Positions 50,006 through 59,717 of a stretch of DNA of 64,000 nucleotides are shown here, one piece after another (the stretch's first letter is position 1; every line of letters begins with the position of its first letter). Location of the stretch: contig NZ_PGVB01000029.1 in assembly GCF_002860205.1 (NCBI RefSeq), positions 1 through 64,000 on the forward strand, read 5' to 3'. The translations under genes and the position numbers were made by a program. The stretch comes from Bacillus sp. T33-2 (GTDB taxonomy: Bacteria; Bacillota; Bacilli; Bacillales; Cytobacillaceae). Under the pieces are notes generated by a model, which was given only the letters and a program-made list of their open reading frames with translations, searched no databases and was not told the DNA's origin.

Positions 50006-50578
50006 ATGCAGCGCCTGATATTAGCCTCTTCTTCTCCACGGCGAAAAGAACTTCTTGAAAACCTCCACTTAACGTTTGAAATTTCCGGCAGCAATGCAGA
50101 TGAGAGCTTCGATCCCGGCCTGAGCCCCGAGGAAGCGGTAATGGCGCTGGCGTTTAGAAAAGCGAGCTCAGTGGCCCGACACTTCCCTGATGACTACGTG
50201 CTCGGTTCCGACACTGTCGTAGTAATTGAGGGAACCATACTTGGAAAACCGGCAGGCAGTCAGGAAGCGTTCGAAATGCTAAAAATGCTCTCAGGTAAGA
50301 CACATTCTGTTTACACCGGAGTTTCAATCGTTGCCCCAGAGAAAAAAGTCAATTTTTACGAAAAAACCGAAGTGACGTTCTGGGAGTTAACTGACGATGA
50401 GATCAACACGTACATAAAAAGCGGTGAACCTTTCGATAAGGCAGGGGGTTATGGCATACAGGGGTTTGGCAGCATGCTCGTCAAGCGAATATCCGGCGAT
50501 TACTTCACGGTTGTCGGACTCCCTGTGTCAAGGACCGTCCGGGAATTGCGCCGGGCAGGCCTCCCTCTTCCATATTGA
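50006..50578 (+). CDS. maf: Maf-family nucleotide pyrophosphatase
   Basis: This small NTP pyrophosphatase of 190 residues (dTTP/UTP type in relatives) removes odd nucleotides. Its B. subtilis relative affects septum formation when overproduced. The family start LASSSPRRKELLENL is exact, and the catalytic Asp/Glu lie in VLGSDTVV and DKAGGYGIQG. ATG 50006 has AAAGGTGAT ahead. It lies in maf-radC-mreB as in B. subtilis. Confidence 0.94.
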   Translation: MQRLILASSSPRRKELLENLHLTFEISGSNADESFDPGLSPEEAVMALAFRKASSVARHFPDDYVLGSDTVVVIEGTILGKPAGSQEAFEMLKMLSGKTHSVYTGVSIVAPEKKVNFYEKTEVTFWELTDDEINTYIKSGEPFDKAGGYGIQGFGSMLVKRISGDYFTVVGLPVSRTVRELRRAGLPLPY

Positions 50579-50643
50579 CCAAACCGTGACAGCTTCGGCT
50601 TCTCTTTTGGCTCCCCGTCACCAGATGATAGGGAGGAATGTTT

Positions 50644-51333
50644 TTGAAAACCGAAACATTGATGATTCGCGATTATCCGCAAACCGAGCGCCCGAGAGAA
50701 CGTTTCGTCCAAAACGGGCCGCAAAGCCTGTCCAACCAGGAATTGCTTGCCCTCCTGCTTGGAACGGGCACAAAGCAGGAATCTGTGCTCCAGCTTGCCA
50801 GCCGGCTTCTGACCGAGTTTGAAGGCTTGAGGCTGTTAAAGGATGCGACCCTGGAGGAACTGATTGCCATAAAGGGAATTGGAACTGCAAAAGCAGTCCA
50901 TATTCTGGCCGCCGTCGAAATCGGCAGGAGGATTGCCGGGCATACGCTTGAGGAACGATACGTTATCCGCTCTCCTGAAGACGGGGCCAAGTATATGATG
51001 AACGAAATGAGATTTCTGACACAGGAGCATTTTGTCTGCCTGTACTTAAACACCAAAAACCAGGTGCTCCATCGCCAGACAATCTTTATCGGGAGCCTGA
51101 ACGCGTCGATTGTCCACCCACGGGAAGTTTTCAGGGAAGCAGTGAGGCGGTCAGCAGCTTCTGTCATATGCCTCCATAATCATCCGAGCGGGGACCCTAC
51201 TCCAAGCAGGGAAGATATCGAGGTGACAAAAAGGCTGTCGGAGTGCGGAAAAATTGTTGGCATTGAATTGCTTGACCATCTTATTATTGGAGAAAATAAA
51301 TTTGTTAGTTTAAAGGAAAAAGGGTATGTATGA
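50644..51333 (+). CDS. radC: RadC family JAB-domain protein
   Basis: This protein has about 229 residues: an N-terminal UPF0758 helix-hairpin-helix part (AIKGIGTAKAVHILAA) and a JAMM metalloprotease-like domain with the motif HNHPSGDPTPSREDI. Despite the name, a role in DNA repair is not established. GGGAGG at 50631-50636 fits TTG 50644 (7 bases) and not ATG 50638 (1 base), so I chose the TTG. It lies between maf and mreB. Confidence 0.9.
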   Translation: MKTETLMIRDYPQTERPRERFVQNGPQSLSNQELLALLLGTGTKQESVLQLASRLLTEFEGLRLLKDATLEELIAIKGIGTAKAVHILAAVEIGRRIAGHTLEERYVIRSPEDGAKYMMNEMRFLTQEHFVCLYLNTKNQVLHRQTIFIGSLNASIVHPREVFREAVRRSAASVICLHNHPSGDPTPSREDIEVTKRLSECGKIVGIELLDHLIIGENKFVSLKEKGYV

Positions 51334-51479
51334 CACTAGGATTTTATTTGACGTTGGGATATAATATAATTTATGGTTTTTGGAGGATGGACTAACAATC
51401 CGCAAAATATATTTAACCTAAACCTCAATTAATTGACTGTAAATATATTGCCTGTTCTTTAATTGCATTTTTGTTATGA

Positions 51480-52631
<1,152 letters not shown>

Positions 52632-52659
52632 AAATCAATAATAATCAGAGGTGTAAATC

Positions 52660-53541
52660 ATGCCACAGTTTTTCCTTAATAAACGCCTGATTATTTTGCT
52701 TGTCAGCATTATTATCCTCGTGGCATTGATTGGTTTTTCATTAAGGGAGCGGGAGCAGTTGACCTGGCCGGAGCAGTTTGTGAAGGATACTGCAGGCTGG
52801 GTCCAATCCCTTGTCTCCAGGCCTGCCCGTTATATTGCCGGCTTTGTTGAAAACCTTCAAGACTTGCAAAATACATATGACGAAAACAAAGAATTGAAGA
52901 AACGTCTCGACGATATCGCGAGACTCGAAGCCAGGGTCCATTCTTTAGAAAAAGACAACAAGGAACTACAGGAAATATTAGATGTAAAAGAATCGCTGGC
53001 AGATTATGAGCCAAAACAGGCAACTGTAATTGGCCGAAGCCCTGACCATTGGCATGAGCTCCTTATCATTAACAAAGGAAAGTCTAACGGCGTTAAACAA
53101 AATATGGCTGTCATGACCCCTGGGGGGTTGATTGGAAAAGTGAAAAGTGCGACGACTTTCACCGCCACTGTCCAATTGTTAAGCTCGATGGATCCGAAAA
53201 ACAGGATTTCTGCAGTGATTCAGGGTGAAACACCTGAAGAGCGCCATTTCGGAACGATCGAAGGCTTTGATAAAAATGACGAATTGCTTCTGCTAAAAGG
53301 CATTCCTTACGACGTAAAAGTGACAAAAGGCCAAAATGTCGTTACATCAGGCCTTGGCGGCGTTTTCCCGAAAGACCTGCCGGTAGGAACAGTAGTCAAA
53401 ACGGTACCTGATGAATATGGGCTCAACCAGACAGCCTACGTGCAACCTGGAGCCGATTTTTATGATATCGAGCATGTAATGGTAGTGAAAAGGCAAATGC
53501 CGGGTCCCAACATAGAGAACGCAGGGGAGGGGGGACTGTGA
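52660..53541 (+). CDS. mreC: Rod shape-determining protein MreC
   Basis: This 293-residue protein has a short cytoplasmic start, one membrane helix at about 8-25, and a coiled coil around 65-110 (ELKKRLDDIARLEARVHSLE). The extracellular beta-barrel domain (IGRSPDHWHELLIINKG, then GLVGTV-type turns) follows. It links MreB to wall synthases. AGAGGTG precedes ATG 52660. It overlaps mreD by 4 bases. Confidence 0.94.
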   Translation: MPQFFLNKRLIILLVSIIILVALIGFSLREREQLTWPEQFVKDTAGWVQSLVSRPARYIAGFVENLQDLQNTYDENKELKKRLDDIARLEARVHSLEKDNKELQEILDVKESLADYEPKQATVIGRSPDHWHELLIINKGKSNGVKQNMAVMTPGGLIGKVKSATTFTATVQLLSSMDPKNRISAVIQGETPEERHFGTIEGFDKNDELLLLKGIPYDVKVTKGQNVVTSGLGGVFPKDLPVGTVVKTVPDEYGLNQTAYVQPGADFYDIEHVMVVKRQMPGPNIENAGEGGL

Positions 53542-54056
53542 ACCGGTTCCTTTTGCCAGTCCTGTTCGGTTTCTTATTCATACTGGAAAGCTTGTTCGTC
53601 GAACTGCTCCCTGCAGAACTATTTAACAGCGACCGGATCCTCGTTCCGCATTTTTTGATGGCGGGGCTTCTTTTATTGACCATCTACGGCAGCTTTAAAC
53701 ATGGAATCATCTATGCTTTTGTCTTCGGCTTGCTTTTTGATATCGTATATACAGAAGTAATCGGGATTTACTTGTTCGTCTTTCCGTTAATGTCTTATAT
53801 TTTTGCAAGGATCATGAAGATTCTCCAGGTGAACATCCTGATTGTGTCTGTCATTTCCTTATTCGTCATTGCCCTTCTTGAAGTGGCAGTATATGAAATG
53901 AACTATCTGATCAATGTGACGGATTTGGATTTTAAAACCTTTGCAACAATTCGGCTGTTCCCAACATTAATTTTGAACCTGGCATTTATCATCATCGCGG
54001 TGTTCCCGTTAAAGAGGCAGTTTGAAAAGTTTGCGGAAGCATTGCGAAATGATTGA
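53538..54056 (+). CDS. mreD: Rod shape-determining protein MreD
   Basis: This integral membrane protein of 172 residues has about five or six helices and few charged residues, as expected for MreD. It begins with GTG 53538 behind GGGAGGGGGG and overlaps mreC. The motif FGLLFDIVYTEVIGIYLFVF is typical of the family. It works with MreC in elongation. Confidence 0.92.
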   Translation: MNRFLLPVLFGFLFILESLFVELLPAELFNSDRILVPHFLMAGLLLLTIYGSFKHGIIYAFVFGLLFDIVYTEVIGIYLFVFPLMSYIFARIMKILQVNILIVSVISLFVIALLEVAVYEMNYLINVTDLDFKTFATIRLFPTLILNLAFIIIAVFPLKRQFEKFAEALRND

Positions 54057-54142
54057 TAAAATATCTGTGTTAGTTGCAAAGTCAATAAAGGAATTTCAGC
54101 AGGGACTGTCGAATTTCTTTTACCATTGAGGTGAACATCCGT

Positions 54143-54823
54143 ATGAAAAAAACACAAAATGTGACAATAAAAGGCACCAAGAACGGTTTAACGCTCCATC
54201 TCGATGATTCTTGCTCTTACGAAGAATTAAAAAACGAGCTCAACCAAAAGCTATCCAATTCTTTACGCGTCCAGGAAGACCGCCAGCTCCTTTCAGTGAA
54301 GGTCAAGGTCGGAAACCGGTACCTCACGGAAAAGCAGCAGGAAGAGATAAAAGATTTAATTCGACAAAAAAAGAACCTTTTTGTCGAAGAGATTGAAATG
54401 GATGTTATCAGAAAAAAAGAAGCAGAGAAGCTGCAGCTTGAAAAAGAAATTGTGCCTGTTGCCAGGATCGTCCGGTCAGGGCAGGTTCTTGAGGTCCCGG
54501 GAGACTTGCTGTTGATAGGGGACGTTAATCCAGGCGGGACCGTGAAGGCGGGCGGCAACATCTTTATCATGGGAACTCTGAAAGGGACCGCCCACGCCGG
54601 CAGCCATGGCAACGAAAATGCCGTTATTGCAGCATCTGTCATGAAACCTACCCAGCTGAGGATCAGTGATTGCATTAACCGGGCACCAGACCAATATTCA
54701 TCAGATGACAGCCGTTCGATGGAATGTGCATACATATCTAAAAACCAGCAAATTGTAGTTGATAGATTACAAGTTTTGATACAACAAAGACCTGATTTAA
54801 CGAGATTGGAAGGAGGACGCTAA
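54143..54823 (+). CDS. minC: Septum site-determining protein MinC
   Basis: This FtsZ inhibitor has an N-terminal MinC_N domain (about 1-100) and a C-terminal beta-helix (about 115-210, [19 protein letters not shown]) that binds MinD. ATG 54143 follows GAGGTG and gives 226 residues, as in B. subtilis. minD starts 1 base after its stop. There is no minE; bacilli use DivIVA/MinJ instead. Confidence 0.94.
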   Translation: MKKTQNVTIKGTKNGLTLHLDDSCSYEELKNELNQKLSNSLRVQEDRQLLSVKVKVGNRYLTEKQQEEIKDLIRQKKNLFVEEIEMDVIRKKEAEKLQLEKEIVPVARIVRSGQVLEVPGDLLLIGDVNPGGTVKAGGNIFIMGTLKGTAHAGSHGNENAVIAASVMKPTQLRISDCINRAPDQYSSDDSRSMECAYISKNQQIVVDRLQVLIQQRPDLTRLEGGR

Positions 54824-54824
54824 A

Positions 54825-55628
54825 ATGGGAGAGGCGATAGTAATCACATCCGGAAAAGGCGGAGTTGGGAAAACGACAACTTCGGCCAATGTCGGCACAG
54901 CGCTTGCCCTTCAAGGCAAAAGGGTATGCCTGGTTGATACGGATATTGGCCTGCGTAATTTAGATGTTGTAATGGGGCTGGAGAATCGCATCATCTATGA
55001 CTTGGTCGACGTGGTAGAAGGCCGTTGTAAAATCCACCAGGCCCTTGTAAAGGATAAACGTTTCGACGACCTTCTTTACTTGCTGCCGGCAGCCCAGACA
55101 AGCGATAAAACCGCTGTCAAACCGGAGCAAATGAAAAAGCTCATCACTGAATTGAAGCAGGATTATGATTACATCGTAATCGATTGTCCGGCTGGAATTG
55201 AACAAGGCTATAAAAATGCCGTGGCAGGTGCGGATAAGGCAATAGTGGTGACAACCCCCGAGGTTTCTGCCGTACGGGATGCTGACCGGATCATCGGGCT
55301 GCTCGAGAAAGAGGAAAATGTTGAAGCACCCAAACTGATCATAAACCGGATCCGCAACCATATGATGAAAAGCGGGGATATGCTGGACGTGGACGAAATC
55401 ACCACCCATCTCTCGATTGACCTGATCGGCATAGTCGCAGACGACGATGAAGTCATCAAGGCATCCAACCATGGCGAACCGATTGCCCTGAATCCAAACA
55501 GCAGAGCATCCATCGCCTACCGGAACATCGCCCGGAGAATCCTTGGCGAGTCGGTGCCCCTCCAGCCTTTAGAATCTGATAACAAAGGTGTATTTTCAAA
55601 ACTGAAGAAATTCTTTGGTGTACGGTAA
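54825..55628 (+). CDS. minD: Septum site-determining ATPase MinD
   Basis: This membrane-cycling ATPase recruits MinC. The deviant Walker A GKGGVGKTT is at 10-18. The C-terminal amphipathic helix (VFSKLKKFFGVR) is the membrane anchor. The 267 residues are typical. GGAGGACGC precedes ATG 54825. It ends the mreBCD-minCD cluster, ahead of a terminator at 55640. Confidence 0.96.
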   Translation: MGEAIVITSGKGGVGKTTTSANVGTALALQGKRVCLVDTDIGLRNLDVVMGLENRIIYDLVDVVEGRCKIHQALVKDKRFDDLLYLLPAAQTSDKTAVKPEQMKKLITELKQDYDYIVIDCPAGIEQGYKNAVAGADKAIVVTTPEVSAVRDADRIIGLLEKEENVEAPKLIINRIRNHMMKSGDMLDVDEITTHLSIDLIGIVADDDEVIKASNHGEPIALNPNSRASIAYRNIARRILGESVPLQPLESDNKGVFSKLKKFFGVR

Positions 55629-55639
55629 TTTTTGAATGA

Positions 55640-55666
55640 ACCCTGGCGGCAGCCGGGGTATTTTTA
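55640..55666 (+). terminator. Intrinsic terminator of minCD
   Basis: ACCCTGGC (55640-55647) pairs with GCCGGGGT (55652-55659), with one G-T pair, followed by ATTTTTAT. It separates minD from the repeat region. Confidence 0.8.
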
Positions 55667-55806
55667 TAAGATAGAAAGTATAAAATTTTCGTCATTCCAC
55701 AGTACCGGTTACTGGAATTTTTATTAACCCATGATTAGGTCAATTCGTTGACAAACCATCAGGGTCCGTTCCTAAGTAACGCTATTTTGAGGAGGAATGC
55801 TGATAC

Positions 55807-56093
55807 GGTCATCTAGCCAAATTCTAGGTGACGCAAACAGGTATCGGCAAGCTGGCTCGGTCACCTAGATTGGTTTTAGGTGACGCAAACAGGTTGAGGC
55901 TAGCTCTTTTGGTCATCTAGCCGGGTTCTAGGTGACGTAAACAGGTTGAGGCGAGCTAGTTCGGTCACCTAGATGGGTTCTAGGTGACGTAAACAAGTTG
56001 AGGCGAGCTAGTTCGGTCACCTAGATGGGTTCTAGGTGATACAAACAGGTTGAGGCGAGCTAGTTCGGTCACCTAGCCGGGTTCTAGGTGATG
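55807..56093 (+). repeat. Tandem array of 52-bp units (5 full copies plus a partial one)
   Basis: Units start at 55807, 55859, 55911, 55963 and 56015, and a partial one at 56067, exactly 52 bp apart. Each holds GTCACCTAG, a 7-base loop (ATGGGTT or CCGGGTT) and CTAGGTGAC, so every unit can form a hairpin. The rest of the unit (AACAGGTTGAGGCGAGCTAG) is also conserved. The period is not a multiple of three and stop codons occur, so it is not coding. Units 3-5 are the most alike. Confidence 0.9.
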
Positions 56094-56163
56094 GGCTAAT
56101 AAATCCTAGACATAGCTATAACCTTATAGATGACGATCCCATAAAGAATACTTTATATTAGCT

Positions 56164-56420
56164 ATGAAAGACAGAATCCTCCAGTGAGAGCCAAAATCAG
56201 TCCTTCAAAACGGCGATGAAAGACAATACTCTCCAATGAGAGCCAAATCAGTCCTTCATAACGGTAATGAAGGACAATCCCCCCTGTGAGAGGCAAAATC
56301 AGTCCTTCAAAACGCCTGTGAAAGACAGAATCCTCAGGTGAGAGCCGAAATCAGTCCTTCATAACGGCTATAAAAGAAAAAACTCCTGCTAAAGACGAAA
56401 CCAGTCCTTCATCATGGGAA
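56164..56420 (+). repeat. Second tandem array, ~52-bp units of a different sequence
   Basis: Units start at 56164, 56216, 56267, 56318 and 56370 (spacings 52, 51, 51, 52), and the last is degenerate. Each begins TGAAAGAC or TGAAGGAC and holds GTCCTTCA about 25-30 bases later, giving inverted arms. Conserved parts are GTGAGAGCCAAAATCAGTCC and AACGGC. The sequence is unrelated to the first array. The spacer 56094-56163 contains no gene. Confidence 0.88.
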
Positions 56421-56659
56421 TAGATTTAAACCACAACAGAGGCACAGCTCTTTGTGCTATCTGACCACTAATCATGGCGTCAAAATTACGCATCGACCAA
56501 CTTTTTCCACTATATTATGATTTGGTTAACTAAAAATAGAGGGGATGTTCTACATGACATACGCCAGGCCTCCTTGTTAATCCTTAACACCCTGCCATCC
56601 ACGGGCACCTCCATATTTTGATTGGCGAAAGTTCAATCAAAACTGAGAGGAGCCAGATC
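56421..56659. other. Intergenic, no gene seen
   Basis: The stretch between the second array and the broken transporter gene holds only short inverted repeats such as AGAGGCACAGCTCTTTGTGCT (56448-56468) as an imperfect hairpin. I see no open reading frame with a ribosome site. Confidence 0.4.
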
Positions 56660-57837
56660 ATGGTGTACAGGGAAAACGTTTGGAAACTATATGCCAACCG
56701 GTTTTTTCACAACCTGATTCCCGCATATGTTGAAAGGCTGTTTTGGGAGCAGCGGGGGCATGACCATCCAGATCCAGATGGTTGTGTACACAGAAATCAT
56801 TTATGCGGTGACCATTGTTTTGCTTGAGGTTCCGACAGGCATAATCGCCGATAAATGGGGCCGGAAGAAAATGATGGTGTTAAAGGCTTTGCTGGGTTGC
56901 TGCGAGTTCCTTATTTTACTGTTTGCAACGGAGTTCTGGCACTTTGCGGGTGCTGTCTTCCTGGCGGGAATTGGACGTTCTGCATGCAGCGGGGCGGAAA
57001 ATGCACTGCTTTATGATTCCTTGTTGCTTCAGGGCAAAGAGCAGGACTTTGAAAAATATCTTGGCAGCCTGAATGCGTTTGATTTCACATCAGCCATAAT
57101 TGCCGGGATCTGTGGGAGTCTTTTAGCCGGCAGGTTTGGTTTTGAGCTGAATTACTGGATATCCTTTTCCGGCATGTTTGTTTCGTTGTGCATTTCGTTA
57201 ACACTGCTTGAAACCCCGGTTGGAGGCAATCCAGCCGATAAGTCGATAGCAATCAAAGAGTATGTAAATGCTTCACTGCACTTTTTTCGGAAAAACCCAG
57301 GTGTATCCCTCGTGGTGCTCTCCGGCATGGTTACAGGTGCGGCTTTGAACTTCATCGATGAGTTTTGGCAGCTGTATTTAAACAGACTGCATATTCCCGT
57401 CGTAAATTTCGGATTATTTTCAGCAGCAGTTATGTTGCTCAAACTTCCGGGGAATATACTTGCACACACTTTGAAAAAACGGTTCAGTCACAGGGCATTG
57501 CTGTCAGGTGCCACGGCTGTTTTTGCTGCAGGATTCCTATATTTATTTTTCATGCGGGACCTTACCGGTTTGGCGGCCATTCTCCTGATATTTTTATTTT
57601 CTGGCATGATTGAGCCTCTGGCAACCGGATATTTGCATCATCGAATTGATTCTTCGATGCGGGCAACAATTGATTCGTTCCAGTCTTTAGGGGCTGAATG
57701 CAGTGCTGATCGTTACAGGCATGGGCTTTGGTTATGTATCGGCGAGATTTGATATTTTCGGTGGTTATGCGTTCATTGCATTCATTTGCAGTGTGTTCTT
57801 CATTTATTTTATAGCCGCATCCAAAAAGATTGATTAG
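56660..57837 (+). pseudogene. MFS transporter gene with two frameshifts
   Basis: Three adjacent frames join into one major-facilitator protein of about 391 residues. The first part (MVYRENVWKLYANRFFHNLI) runs to the G5 run at 56754-56758. A +1 shift there leads to VVYTEIIYAVTIVLLEVPTG and the loop motif IADKWGRKK. A second +1 shift at the G4 run 57690-57693 restores LNAVLIVTGMGFGYVSARF and an end at TAG 57835. Removing one G from each run gives an intact gene, so it is either recently broken, phase-variable or mis-sequenced. The substrate is unknown. GAGAGGAG precedes ATG 56660. Confidence 0.8.
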
Positions 57838-57846
57838 AATCGTCAG

Positions 57847-57881
57847 GAGGTTGTCCATTGGGGCAGCCTCTTTTACTTTTT
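57847..57881 (+). terminator. Intrinsic terminator after the transporter gene
   Basis: GAGGTTGTCC (57847-57856) pairs with GGGCAGCCTC (57861-57870), including two G-T pairs, around ATTG. TTTTACTTTTT follows. Confidence 0.75.
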
Positions 57882-57941
57882 GCACAAAACTGCATATTCA
57901 TCATTGACGCCGCCACAGACAAGATTGTCCTGCGTTTCCAG

Positions 57942-57970
57942 TCATACTCCTACCTAAATTCTCATAGACT
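57942..57970 (+). promoter_or_regulatory. Sigma-E promoter of spoIVFA-spoIVFB
   Basis: TCATACT (57942-57948), a 14-bp spacer and CATAGACT (57963-57970) fit the sigma-E pattern with one mismatch in the -35. It lies 37 bp upstream of spoIVFA. The spoIVF operon of B. subtilis is sigma-E dependent. Confidence 0.65.
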
Positions 57971-58007
57971 TGTACAAATTGTGCAAATGGAGAATGGTGG
58001 GGTGAAA

Positions 58008-58784
58008 ATGGGGTCAAGAGCTGATGATATAAGAAGAAGGATGATGAAGAGAAAGAAAGACCGGGAGCGCCATCAAAAAGTCACGCAGCACCGTCTCCCG
58101 TGGGCAGACGATGAAGAACGGTACGGTTTCGACAAATTGCCAACTTATGAGTTCACTCCAGGTGAAGGTGGCCATCCTTTATTCCGGAAGGAAGTATTCC
58201 TGTTTAAGATTTTATGTTCCGCGTGTCTTGTGCTGATCGTCGCGGTCCTGTTCCGGAGCCAGGCAGAGCAGGCTGAACCGGCGAGAAATTATATAAAGCA
58301 CGCGATGGAAAGCGAGTTCCGGTTTGTGGCTGTTTCCGACTGGTACGAGAAGAAATTCGGAAAGCCGCTCGCATTATTGCCGCTTAAAGAAGATAGCAGC
58401 AACAGTAAAAAAAAGTCTTCAGGGACTGAGTACGCCCTCGAGGCCTCCGGAAAAATTATTGAAGATTTCGGAGCCAACGGCCAACGGATCACAATAGAGA
58501 CAGGCAAAGGCACCGCTGTCGAAGCAATGAATGAAGGGCTCGTCAGCTTTGCCGGGGTGAAGGAAGGCTTCGGGAAGACCGTGATCATCCAGCACGCCGA
58601 CAAAAGTGAATCATGGTACGGGAACTTGGACAAGATTGATGTCAGTCTGATGGAGTACATTGATAAAGGGAGGAAGGTTGGCACCCCGACCGAAAGCGCA
58701 GATGGCACAAAGGGAGCATTCTATTTTGCCATTAAAAAAGGGGATGATTTTGTCGATCCCATTCCGGTGATCCGGTTTGAATAA
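58008..58784 (+). CDS. spoIVFA: SpoIVFA, inhibitor/anchor of the pro-sigma-K protease
   Basis: SpoIVFA holds SpoIVFB in the outer forespore membrane and keeps it inactive until the forespore signals. The 258 residues show a basic N-terminus (MGSRADDIRRRMMKRKKD), one helix at about 65-83 and a C-terminal LytM/M23-like domain (about 140-255, TIETGKGTAVEAMNEGLVSF). The metal ligands of active M23 peptidases are not evident. ATG 58008 matches the family start, with GGTGGGGTG ahead. It overlaps spoIVFB by 8 bases. Confidence 0.92.
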   Translation: MGSRADDIRRRMMKRKKDRERHQKVTQHRLPWADDEERYGFDKLPTYEFTPGEGGHPLFRKEVFLFKILCSACLVLIVAVLFRSQAEQAEPARNYIKHAMESEFRFVAVSDWYEKKFGKPLALLPLKEDSSNSKKKSSGTEYALEASGKIIEDFGANGQRITIETGKGTAVEAMNEGLVSFAGVKEGFGKTVIIQHADKSESWYGNLDKIDVSLMEYIDKGRKVGTPTESADGTKGAFYFAIKKGDDFVDPIPVIRFE

Positions 58785-59640
58785 ATATTTTGACCTTTTA
58801 AAGCTGGTCTATATCCATCCCCTCATGTGGGCCGTGATTGCCGTTGCGGTTGCCACTGCCCATTTTGTGGAAGTATCCCTTCTGCTGTTTATTATCTTTA
58901 TTCACGAAATGGGTCATGCGGCAGCGGCTGCTTTTTTTTCATGGAGAGTCAGGAAAATCAGCCTGCTCCCCTTTGGCGGGGTGGCTGAAATGGAGGAGCA
59001 TGGCAACCGGCCGCTATTTGAAGAGGCAATTGTTGTACTTGCCGGGCCAATCCAGCACGTATGGTTAATGGTATTGGGGCTTTTCCTTTATTTTTCGGGG
59101 CTTTTCCCGGAGTATTGGTATTCATTGTTTATTGAATATAACTTAATGATTCTACTTTTCAACCTGTTCCCAATCTGGCCACTCGACGGTGGTAAAATCC
59201 TGTTCCTGCTGTTCTCTTTGAATAAACCTTTTCCAGAAGCCCATCTGCATACACTGTCATTTTCGGCTGTTTCACTGATGGTGTTCATATTAATTGTATT
59301 GTTGACTGCCCCCTTCACCTTGAACGTCTGGATCATCATGATCTTTCTGGCTGTTTCACTTTACATTGAATGGAAGCAGCGGCGTTACATTTTTATCCGC
59401 TTTTTAATGGAAAGGTATTACGGAAAACAGGAAGGGTTCAGGTCAATGAAGCCCCTCAGGGTGGCAAAGGAAGATTTACTGGTCAATGTGCTGCAGAAAT
59501 TCCAGAGGGGCTGCAAGCATCCCGTCATTGTCGAGCATCACGGTATGGAAACCGCTTTGGACGAAAATGAACTGCTGCATGCGTATTTTACCGATAAATT
59601 ATTAACTGCCAAAATCAGCGATTTGCTTTACACTTATTGA
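58777..59640 (+). CDS. spoIVFB: SpoIVFB, intramembrane metalloprotease for pro-sigma-K
   Basis: This site-2-protease-family enzyme removes the pro-sequence of sigma-K in the mother cell. HEMGH at 43-47 is the zinc site; the third ligand Asp is in PLDGGK (about residue 137). Six hydrophobic helices and a C-terminal CBS-like part are seen in 287 residues. The start is TTG 58777 inside spoIVFA, implying coupling. Confidence 0.93.
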   Translation: MNKYFDLLKLVYIHPLMWAVIAVAVATAHFVEVSLLLFIIFIHEMGHAAAAAFFSWRVRKISLLPFGGVAEMEEHGNRPLFEEAIVVLAGPIQHVWLMVLGLFLYFSGLFPEYWYSLFIEYNLMILLFNLFPIWPLDGGKILFLLFSLNKPFPEAHLHTLSFSAVSLMVFILIVLLTAPFTLNVWIIMIFLAVSLYIEWKQRRYIFIRFLMERYYGKQEGFRSMKPLRVAKEDLLVNVLQKFQRGCKHPVIVEHHGMETALDENELLHAYFTDKLLTAKISDLLYTY

Positions 59641-59717
59641 AGATAGATAATAGGAATGATACATGTTCGTTACACTGTGAACGGGCAAGAACTATGGCAA
59701 AAAGCGGGGAAAAATAA

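Noticed and set aside
51348-51370. TTGACG plus TATAAT as the mreB promoter
   Set aside because: The two elements are only 11 bp apart, too close for sigma-A; at most the TATAAT acts alone.
55807-56420. CRISPR array
   Set aside because: The whole 52-bp unit is conserved, with no alternation of fixed repeats and unique spacers, and no cas genes are nearby.
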